The position numbers and the translations under genes are program-made. This document shows, piece after piece, positions 52,098-64,000 of a DNA stretch of 64,000 nucleotides; the stretch's first letter is position 1, and the number at the start of each line of letters is the position of its first letter. Below the pieces are notes generated by a model that was not told the origin of the DNA, did not search any database, and saw nothing but the letters and a program-made list of their open reading frames with translations. Origin of the DNA: Jiella avicenniae (GTDB taxonomy: Bacteria > Pseudomonadota > Alphaproteobacteria > Rhizobiales > Rhizobiaceae); assembly GCF_021390325.1 (NCBI RefSeq), contig NZ_JAJUWU010000017.1, positions 115,982-179,981 of the forward strand, in the 5' to 3' direction.

Positions 52098-53039
52098 CTA
52101 CACTCCCGGCTTGTAGATGAGCTTGATGTAGACGATCGCCAGGATGCCGACGAGAATGGCGAGGACATAGGCCGATGCCGCGCCGACGCCGATGTCGAAG
52201 GGCGGCTGGAACGACTTGCGGTAGCTGTACCAGGCGGCGACCCAGGTCGAATTGCCGGGCCCGCCCGCCGTCAGGGCGATGACCTCGTCGAAGACGACGA
52301 CGGCGCTGGCGGTCCGCAGGATCAGGAGGACGACGATGACGGGCCGCAGGAGCGGCAGGGTGATCTCCCAGAACTGGCTCCAGGACGTGGCGCCGTCGAC
52401 GGATGCGGCCTCGTAGTAGTCCTTGCTGATGCCTTGCAGCGCCGCGTGGATCAAAAGCACGCAGAACGGCAGGGAGCGCCAGATATAAGGAACCGCGACC
52501 GCGTAGATGGCGGTGTCGGCATTCCCCAGCCAGTTGATCGGAAGATCGATGAGCCCGGTCGAGATCAGCACGCGGTTCAGGAAACCGCCGTTATAGGCGT
52601 AGACGAACGTCCAGATCAGGCCGTTCGCGATGGGTGGCACGGCGAAGGGGAGCAGGATCAAGAGACGGCTGACCACGCTCGTCCAAAGACCCTTCCTGTT
52701 GATCAACAGGGCGATTCCGATCGCCAGCACGATCTCCGCCGTGACCGAGAAGACCGACAGGATCATCGTGTTCTTCATCGACGTCCAGAACAGCGGATCG
52801 GAGAAGAGGAACCAGAAGTTATCCAGCCCGACGAACGGCAGCTCGCCGCGCCTCAACTCGCGCAGGCCGACGGTGTGGAGTGAGAGGAAGGCGGCGAAGA
52901 TGATCGGATAGGCCAGGACGCAGAGCAGCGTCAGAAGCGTCGGCAGGTTCATGACGACCGCCAGCCATCCGACGGACATCTCGTCCGCTCGGCTGCGCGC
53001 CGAAGGACGGGCGGCATTTTTCTCGGTAATCGTGTTCAT
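52098..53039 (-). CDS. Carbohydrate ABC transporter permease (MalF/UgpA-like)
   Basis: The 313-residue inner-membrane protein has six predicted helices, with a large periplasmic loop after the first (FVGLDNFWFLFSDPLFWTSM) and the EAA loop YEAASVDGATSWSQFWEITL. TAGGPGNSTWV near the C-terminus is characteristic. The ATG at 53039 is preferred over an upstream GTG. It follows the binding-protein gene by 100 bp on the same strand. Confidence 0.92.
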   Translation of the reverse strand: MNTITEKNAARPSARSRADEMSVGWLAVVMNLPTLLTLLCVLAYPIIFAAFLSLHTVGLRELRRGELPFVGLDNFWFLFSDPLFWTSMKNTMILSVFSVTAEIVLAIGIALLINRKGLWTSVVSRLLILLPFAVPPIANGLIWTFVYAYNGGFLNRVLISTGLIDLPINWLGNADTAIYAVAVPYIWRSLPFCVLLIHAALQGISKDYYEAASVDGATSWSQFWEITLPLLRPVIVVLLILRTASAVVVFDEVIALTAGGPGNSTWVAAWYSYRKSFQPPFDIGVGAASAYVLAILVGILAIVYIKLIYKPGV

Positions 53040-53139
53040 CGTAGACGGAGTCCGCACTTGTCACGGCGTTGCAGCGCCCGGCGCTGTAGGCGGTGCGGGA
53101 GAGGGCCGCACCGCCGATTGTCTCCAACCGCCCGCCTGG

Positions 53140-54480
53140 TCAGTTCGACGGGATCGCTGCGATCAGGTTATCACAGCATTGGTCGGCCGTGATCTCGCCG
53201 GTCAAAGTGCGCTGCAGCTCGATCTCCGCCCGCTGGTTCCATTCCTGGTACCACGGCTTGTAGAAGGCATTGACCACTTCGAACGAGTTCGAGGCGTTGT
53301 CCTGAAGCTGCTTGTACTTCGAGACGTCCATCCATGACGACCATACGTCCTCGATGAATCCGCCTTCGACGAGGCTCTTGTAGCCAGGCCCGAAGCCGGC
53401 GGCCTTCGCGACCTGCTTGGCCATCTCGTATTCGCCCGACTTGGTCTTGCCCGCGACCTGCTGCAACAGCATCCACGCCCAGTCGCGATCGCGCGTGTTG
53501 GCGGAGACATAGGCAAGGTGCCAGGACGTGATCGTCCGCGGCCCCAGCGGCCCTTCCCACAGCACGCCCTTGCCGGCGATCGGCGACTGGTCGGGATCGT
53601 TGATGACCCGAAGCCCGTAGTGCTGCGTCGGGCCCCGGAACAGGTGCCCGCCGGTGGCGAAGGCGCGGGCGCTGGCATCCATCGACAGCTGCAGAGAGCT
53701 CGGGTCGGACAGCCCGTCGGCGAAGGTCTTGGCCCACCAGCGCAGAGTCTCGCGCGCCTCGGACCCCTCGCCGAGAAGCGGCGCGCCGGACGCGTCGAAG
53801 AGGCCCGAGCCGCGGTTCCAGGTCAGCGAATACCACGTGAAGGTGATGTGCTCGCCCGAGCTGATCGCACACCACACATAAGGATGTTGCGAGATCCCGT
53901 CGGCCTTGGCTTTGGCTGCGATCTCGTCGAGTTCGTCATAGCTGGTCGGCAGCTTGCCGCCCACCTTTTCGAGCAGCTCGGAATTGTAGTTCCAGGCCCA
54001 GACCGCGCCCATGAACGGCAGTGCGACGAGTTCGCCGTCGAAGAAGCAGCTGTCGCGAGCGGTGGGCACCATGTCGTCGACATAGGCCTGCGCGCCCGGC
54101 AGGTCCCCCAGGGGCTCGATGAGGCCCAGATCGTGCCAGTTCGCGATCGTGGCCGGCGAGGTCAGAGAGATGTCGATGGTCTCGTCCGCCGCATAGAGGC
54201 TCATCATCTTGGTCGGCAGCTCCGGGAACGGGATCGAGATCACCTCGACCGGAACGCCCCACGCCGCCTCGAATTGCTTCGCCGCCGTCGGCCAGACGTC
54301 GCCATAGGTCCACATCGCCATATTGAGCCGGTCCACACTGCTGCTCGGCGCTTCGGCCCAGGGCTGTGCCTGCGCGAAGACGGACCGAGGCAGCATGGCG
54401 CCGGCGCCCACCATCGTGGCGGCACCCAAAAAATGCCGCCGGGTCAGGTTCGGCGCGTTCCAAGACGTGCTTTTCACCAT
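53140..54480 (-). CDS. Tat-exported sugar-binding protein of ABC transporter
   Basis: The 446-residue extracellular solute-binding protein of family 1 has a twin-arginine signal (NLTRRHFLGAATMVGAGAML, ending in VFA-QA), less usual than Sec export for this family. The mature part has the binding-protein segments VEVISIPFPELPTKMMSLYA, ALPFMGAVWAWNYNSELLEK and FATGGHLFRGPT. The ATG at 54480 follows GGGAGGAAAACG. It is the first gene of the importer operon with its two permeases; the ATPase is at 48838. Confidence 0.9.
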   Translation of the reverse strand: MVKSTSWNAPNLTRRHFLGAATMVGAGAMLPRSVFAQAQPWAEAPSSSVDRLNMAMWTYGDVWPTAAKQFEAAWGVPVEVISIPFPELPTKMMSLYAADETIDISLTSPATIANWHDLGLIEPLGDLPGAQAYVDDMVPTARDSCFFDGELVALPFMGAVWAWNYNSELLEKVGGKLPTSYDELDEIAAKAKADGISQHPYVWCAISSGEHITFTWYSLTWNRGSGLFDASGAPLLGEGSEARETLRWWAKTFADGLSDPSSLQLSMDASARAFATGGHLFRGPTQHYGLRVINDPDQSPIAGKGVLWEGPLGPRTITSWHLAYVSANTRDRDWAWMLLQQVAGKTKSGEYEMAKQVAKAAGFGPGYKSLVEGGFIEDVWSSWMDVSKYKQLQDNASNSFEVVNAFYKPWYQEWNQRAEIELQRTLTGEITADQCCDNLIAAIPSN

Positions 54481-55052
54481 CGTTTTCCTCCCACCAAGGG
54501 GTGTTGCACCCCAATCGCCCAGTCTGCCGATGCATTCTGGCATTCTGGAATTCCAGCAAGAATAGCGACCTATTTCGTGTCTGGCTAGCCCTTCGCGAGC
54601 GCAACCTCATCGACCGACCGCGCGACGGTGCACCCTGATGCCGGTCTTCGACGTCGATCCGGTTATTCGCCACTTGGTCCGAAAACGAGACAGGCGGGGT
54701 CGTCGCCACCTTCGATCATGCCCTTGCGCATCAGGGCCCCGTTTCCGTGTCGTTGTCGACGACCACGATGGAGCCGGAATGCCGGTTCGCCGCCAACAGA
54801 CGACGTCTATCAGGATCGAGGGCGAAATGCCGTGAAACTTCGGCCCTTCATCCTGCCCGGCGATCCGGCGATGGGGGAGGCCATCCGCGGCCTTGCGGGC
54901 ATCCCCGAGCCGGCAGCGACGATGACGAGCGCCTTCATGCAGCCGATGCGGCCGGTATCGCAGGCGGCGACCAGACGGGCCACCTCTTCGCCCCGTAGAC
55001 CACGCTCACGGGCGTTGTTATTGATGAGGCAGGTGCGACGAGGGCCCGAACG
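54481..55052. promoter_or_regulatory. Promoter region of the binding-protein gene and adjoining non-coding DNA
   Basis: The left part holds the shared operator element at 54540. From 54600 to 55050 several frames are open, but none shows a recognisable family or a good start, so I see no gene there. Confidence 0.4.
54540..54555 (+). promoter_or_regulatory. Candidate operator, copy 2 of the shared 16-bp element
   Basis: GCATTCTGGAATTCCA matches copy 1 (50180-50195, other strand) in all 16 positions. The core CTGGAATTCCAG is a perfect palindrome here, and CATTCTGG is repeated directly just upstream (54533-54540 and 54541-54548). It lies 60 bases before the binding-protein start, a fitting position for repression. 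Confidence 0.7.
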
Positions 55053-55331
55053 ATGACGAACACGCCGGATAAGGGCGATATGCTCAAGGTGCGCATGGAC
55101 GCGGTGACGCTGTCCATGATGGATACGGCACGCGCCTATCTCGAGCTCGACAAGAGCAAGTTCATCCGGGAGAGCGTCCGCGAGAAGGCGGAGGCGGTCA
55201 TCGCCGAGCACCAGAGGACGCGCTTCTCCGCCGAGGACTGGACGGCGTTCTTCGGCGCGCTCGATGCGCCCGAAGCGCCGACGCCGCGCATGAAGAAGGC
55301 GGCTGCGAAGTTCCGCGACATTCAAGGCTGA
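55053..55331 (+). CDS. DUF1778 (TacA-type) antitoxin
   Basis: The 92-residue protein has the ribbon-helix-helix DUF1778 pattern: VRMDAVTLSMMDTARAYLEL then DKSKFIRESVREKAEAVIAE, followed by a flexible C-terminal arm (RTRFSAEDWTAFFGALDAPE) that in this family covers the GNAT toxin's active site. It would bind its own promoter. The toxin gene begins directly after the stop (TGA then GTG), but is broken by a frameshift. Confidence 0.85.
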   Translation: MTNTPDKGDMLKVRMDAVTLSMMDTARAYLELDKSKFIRESVREKAEAVIAEHQRTRFSAEDWTAFFGALDAPEAPTPRMKKAAAKFRDIQG

Positions 55332-55640
55332 GTGGGCAGCGCCCAGGTGGAGTTCGCCGCGTTCGATCCGAAGGGCGTCGACCGCAGATCATGCGATTGC
55401 GGCGTTCCGGCCCTCGATCTCTATCTCCAGCGTTACGCCAACCAGGACCTCAAACCCACCCTGACGCGCATTTACGTCCTCGCTGACGGTCCCGCCATCA
55501 CCGGCTATTCCTCGATCAGCGCGCATTCGGTCCGCCGCGATCACCTGCCGGATGACGTCCAGGCCGGGCCTTTACGAAGACATCCCGTTTCTGCTCCTCG
55601 GGCGGCTTGCCGTCACTCGTCGCTGGCAGAATTATCCCGT
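55332..55640 (+). pseudogene. Frameshifted and truncated GNAT toxin
   Basis: The frame starting at GTG 55332 gives a GNAT-toxin N-terminus (CGVPALDLYLQRYANQDLKP then TLTRIYVLADG and YSSISAHSVRRDHLPDDVQA). After an apparent extra C in the GGGCC at 55566-55570 the match continues in the +1 frame as GLYEDIPFLLLGRLAVTRRW. Beyond about 55640 no further family similarity is seen: the acetyl-CoA loop and C-terminal strand are absent. The toxin is therefore inactive by both a +1 frameshift and truncation, next to an intact antitoxin gene. Confidence 0.75.
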
Positions 55641-55675
55641 CGGTCGCAGATCACGTCGATCATCGGCATTCCTGT

Positions 55676-57403
55676 TCAGAACTCCTCCCAGCTATCGTTT
55701 GCTCGAGCCGGAGCAGCTCTTCGCGCGGCACCGCTGGACCCCGTCGGTCGCGGCTGCGGCATGCGGACGGACACGCGCGAGCCCGTGTGTCGCGGAAGAG
55801 ACGGAACGGCAACCGCGACATCAGGTTTTGCGGCGCCAGCCGTCGTCTTGAACGTTTCCATTGCGGCCGCGAGGTTGTCGGTCTCTCTTGCCAGCATCTG
55901 AGCGGAGGCGGTCGATTCCTCTACCATCGCGGCGTTCTGCTGTGTCACCTTGTCCATCTGGTCCGCCGCCGTCGAGACCTCGCGCAGGCTCGTCGCCTGC
56001 TCACGCGCCGAGGCGGCGATCGCCGCGACCACCCCGGTCATCGAGGACACTTCGGCGACGATCTCCTGCAGCGATTGGCCGGATGCCGTAACGAGTTCGA
56101 CGCCGCGCCCGACCTGCTCGCCAGACGCCTGGATCAGGCCCTTGATCTCCCTGGCCGCTTCGGCGGAGCGCTGAGCAAGTCCCCGCACCTCCTGCGCGAC
56201 CACCGCGAAGCCCTTGCCCGCCTCGCCAGCCCGTGCCGCCTCTACGCCGGCATTGAGCGCGAGGAGGTTCGTCTGGAATGCGATCTCGTCGATCACCCCG
56301 ATGATCTGGCCGATCTGGCTCGACGAGGCCTCGATCCGGCTCATCGCCTCGAACGCCTTGGCGACGATCGCGCCGCCCCGTTCTGCCTTATCCCGGGCGC
56401 TGGCTGCAACGACCTGTGCATGGGACGCCGCCTCTGCCGTCTGGTTGACGGTGCTGGATACGTCTCCAAGAGCTGCGACGGTCTCCTCCAGACTGGCCGC
56501 CTGCTGCTCGGTGCGCTTCGCCAGATCGTTCGAGGCGGTGGTAATCTCGGCCAGCCCATCGCGGATAGTGCCTATGGTCCGAATCACATGGCCGATTGCC
56601 GCTTCAAGCTTCCCGACGCTGTCGTTGAAATGCGCTCGAATGGGTTCGAAGGCGGGAGCAGCGGGCCGCTCCATACGGACCGTCAGATCGCCGATCGAGA
56701 GGCGTTGGAAGCCGATCTCGATATCGTCCACAAAGGACTTGAGCGCCTTGGTGTTCTCACGCTCGGCCGCAGCGTTTCGCGCCTCGTCGGCAATCTGGCG
56801 CTCGCGCAACTGCGCCGCCGTTAGTCCGGCCCGTTCTGCCTTCTCCTTGCCTTCGCGCGCCGCTTGGCTGGAGTCCGATATCGCCTGGAACATCTTCGTG
56901 ACCTTGACGGCAAGCCACATCAGAGTTCCGGCTTCGACCACGAGGATCGTGGCGTGGATCGCAAGCCGCAGCAGGTCGCTCCCGCCGGGATAGATCGCGG
57001 CCGGCAGAAGGAAATTCAGGACGGTATGCTGCACGGCCGTCGCCGCTGCGGCGCCCGCTATTGCCCGCCAATCGAACAGGGCGCCGATGACGGCCAGACC
57101 CGCGAAGTAGGTCATATGCGCGTCGACCTGCAGATAATTGCCGTCGAGCGCCGCGACGACCAGAGAAATGTCGGCCACTAGACCGAGCGCGATCACCATT
57201 CGCGCGCTTGCGCCCGAACCTTCGCGACGAGACAGGACGTAGCCCATGACGCCGAAGACGAAGGAGCCGAGCGCAGCCATGAGACCCGATCGTCCCAGCG
57301 ACCAATCCAGTATGCAAGTCAGTGGCGCTGCGATTATGAGAGCGACTGCGAGCGCAACGGTCAGGCGATTGCGGTGCCGGTCGAGATCAAGAAGGCCATC
57401 CAT
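55676..57403 (-). CDS. Methyl-accepting chemotaxis protein with six-helix membrane sensor
   Basis: The 575-residue chemoreceptor has about six N-terminal helices (15-170) and no large periplasmic domain. His96, His126 and His150 lie in or beside helices ([23 protein letters not shown]), which suggests a metal or heme ligand set; that is inference. A HAMP-like linker precedes the signalling coiled coil with hairpin tip [20 protein letters not shown] then [20 protein letters not shown]. The C-terminus ends in DSWEEF, matching the xWxxF tether that docks CheR/CheB. It follows a small secreted-protein gene by 11 bp. Confidence 0.92.
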   Translation of the reverse strand: MDGLLDLDRHRNRLTVALAVALIIAAPLTCILDWSLGRSGLMAALGSFVFGVMGYVLSRREGSGASARMVIALGLVADISLVVAALDGNYLQVDAHMTYFAGLAVIGALFDWRAIAGAAAATAVQHTVLNFLLPAAIYPGGSDLLRLAIHATILVVEAGTLMWLAVKVTKMFQAISDSSQAAREGKEKAERAGLTAAQLRERQIADEARNAAAERENTKALKSFVDDIEIGFQRLSIGDLTVRMERPAAPAFEPIRAHFNDSVGKLEAAIGHVIRTIGTIRDGLAEITTASNDLAKRTEQQAASLEETVAALGDVSSTVNQTAEAASHAQVVAASARDKAERGGAIVAKAFEAMSRIEASSSQIGQIIGVIDEIAFQTNLLALNAGVEAARAGEAGKGFAVVAQEVRGLAQRSAEAAREIKGLIQASGEQVGRGVELVTASGQSLQEIVAEVSSMTGVVAAIAASAREQATSLREVSTAADQMDKVTQQNAAMVEESTASAQMLARETDNLAAAMETFKTTAGAAKPDVAVAVPSLPRHTGSRVSVRMPQPRPTGSSGAARRAAPARANDSWEEF

Positions 57404-57414
57404 CTGACTGGTTC

Positions 57415-57723
57415 CTATTTGGGGGATGCGAAGCAGCCGACGGCGCGCGCGTCGAGCACGATGAGCGCGCCGGACTCGCGCAGCCTGTCAGGCAGCGCCT
57501 TGTCCGTGAAAGCGAGGACGACTACTGACGACCAGCCGCCGACGTCGAGCAGCGAACCCGACTGCGTCGCCGCGGCTAGAACCCGCTCCTGCGACCACCA
57601 CGGCGGGAACAGCGCAGCAACGCTGCTCCCCGGGCCGAATGCCGGGGCGGGAAGCGACGCGATCAGTCCCGCGAGAGTGACGCCCATCATCGAACACCAG
57701 GCGATGGTCGGCGAGCTGACCAA
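57415..57723 (-). CDS. Small exported protein in operon with the chemoreceptor
   Basis: The 102-residue protein (TTG start; an ATG at 57690 is also possible) has a hydrophobic N-terminal segment and then [38 protein letters not shown] and [18 protein letters not shown] recall similar small proteins next to chemoreceptor or signalling genes in alphaproteobacteria but know no assigned function. The 11-bp gap indicates co-transcription with the receptor, so it may be a periplasmic or membrane accessory of sensing. Confidence 0.6.
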   Translation of the reverse strand: MVSSPTIAWCSMMGVTLAGLIASLPAPAFGPGSSVAALFPPWWSQERVLAAATQSGSLLDVGGWSSVVVLAFTDKALPDRLRESGALIVLDARAVGCFASPK

Positions 57724-58589
<866 letters not shown>

Positions 58590-58873
58590 AAAGGGGCTTT
58601 CCAAAACCAAAGCGGGCCATCCTCGGCACGCTCCGGGCTCCGAAGGGGATGGCCCGGCCAGCAGCATGGGACCATCCGTTGCGCCGGAACGGGGTCGACG
58701 TCGCCGGCGCGAGGCGTCTCTTATCAAAGGGACCTTTCCCGTGACAAGCCTAAAGCGGAGCCGGGGCACGTTTTCTGCGCGTCGAAGCCGATCGACGTCG
58801 CAAACCCTCGTCGTCCATGCCGAAGGGCCGGGACGCGTCTGCGTCCCTCCCCGTCGATGTCAGCGGAGTGGCC

Positions 58874-63586
<4,713 letters not shown>

Positions 63587-63957
63587 CGCGTCATCTCCCC
63601 ATCGGTGCGCGGCCAAGCTGCGGCCGCGCGAACTGGACCCGCCGCAGTCCGTCGCTCCAGGGCGGTTGCCGCGAAGCCGGACTGCCGGATCTTTGCTTTC
63701 GAACGCGTCTTTTGCCACGCTCGGCTCTGTCAGGATAGGACCCTTGCCGCGCCATGCCGGCGCAGCATCGCCGTTCGTCGATCTTATGGCGCCAATTTAT
63801 GGCAGCACTACTGTCCTATCTGGCTCAATATGGCAGATGTCGAGGCCGGCAGCAAGATGGGCGGTTTCCAGAACAGGGCTCCGAATTCATATGACAGCGG
63901 ATGACGGGTTGCTTTTGATCTGATTCGATGAAGGGGTTTGATTCGCGGAGCGCTCTC
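63587..63957. promoter_or_regulatory. Upstream region of gltB
   Basis: No gene is supported. It should contain the gltB promoter on the minus strand. The part around 63780-63840 is less GC-rich. No clear NtrC or Lrp site was recognised by eye. Confidence 0.4.
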
Positions 63958-64000
63958 ATGTCCCTGTCCATTGCCGAACCAGCGTTGCCAAAGTCCAGGC
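63958..64000 (+). CDS. Possible start of a gene cut by the window edge
   Basis: An ATG at 63958, preceded by GGAG about 8 bases upstream, begins MSLSIAEPALPKSR and runs off the window. Fourteen codons are too few to identify a family. Confidence 0.3.
   Translation, partial: MSLSIAEPALPKSR

Noticed and set aside
54628..55056. Plus-strand frames between the sugar ABC locus and the antitoxin gene
   Set aside because: Several overlapping frames are open, but none has a recognisable domain or ribosome site, and they are explained by GC-rich composition.
54810..55325. A 171-codon minus-strand frame over the antitoxin region
   Set aside because: Opposite strand of the DUF1778 gene; no family similarity or start signal.

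Overview
The window is GC-rich, densely coded chromosomal DNA from an alphaproteobacterium, most probably a member of the Hyphomicrobiales (Rhizobiales). The pointers are HWE-family histidine kinases, single-domain response regulators, a DUF6894 protein, PRC-barrel proteins, a GltB of alphaproteobacterial type, and many TRAP, TTT and ABC uptake systems linked to small catabolic operons. The genus cannot be fixed from the sequence alone. No CRISPR array, rRNA or complete insertion sequence was seen.

Layout. (1) 1-5714: a plus-strand operon with a MaoC-type hydratase (cut by the window edge), a CitE-type lyase, a TAXI-type TRAP transporter and an AtuA pair. It looks like uptake and CoA-linked breakdown of an organic acid. 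(2) 6262-10249: a Tat-exported PaoABC-type molybdenum aldehyde oxidoreductase, followed by a secreted double CAP-domain protein and a periplasmic PRC-barrel protein that meet at a strong terminator. (3) 12648-23954: a regulatory island with MarR, two lone receiver proteins, two Crp/Fnr regulators flanking an HWE kinase whose phospho-accepting His is a Trp, a DUF6894 protein, and a 1468-residue CheB-CheR-PAS-GAF-HWE fusion. (4) 23958-27589: an RbsABC-like sugar ABC transporter. (5) 27909-35494: a tightly coupled minus-strand operon encoding a molybdenum hydroxylase whose large subunit is split into two coupled genes, with MoxR and CoxE partners, an amidohydrolase and an SDR. An SRPBCC (CoxG-like) gene and an AraC regulator lie upstream.

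(6) 38065-45359: a sugar-acid locus with TctA, TctB and TctC, an enolase-superfamily dehydratase, a DHDPS-family enzyme, a FadR-type GntR regulator and a D-2-hydroxyacid dehydrogenase. Two similar inverted repeats are candidate operators. (7) 45787-54480: a second sugar locus with an aldo/keto reductase fold lacking two catalytic residues, ThuA, Gfo/Idh/MocA, a complete carbohydrate ABC transporter and its own GntR regulator. An identical 16-bp sequence lies upstream of the regulator/ATPase pair and of the binding-protein gene. (8) 55053-58589: a DUF1778 antitoxin with a frameshifted GNAT toxin, a chemoreceptor with an unusual six-helix sensor, a helicase-like scrap and tRNA-Ser(CGA). (9) 58874-63586: gltB.

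The least ordinary items are the split molybdenum hydroxylase operon, the His-less HWE kinase between two Crp regulators, the aldo/keto reductase without its Asp and Lys, the shared 16-bp operator candidate, and the antitoxin left beside a broken toxin.
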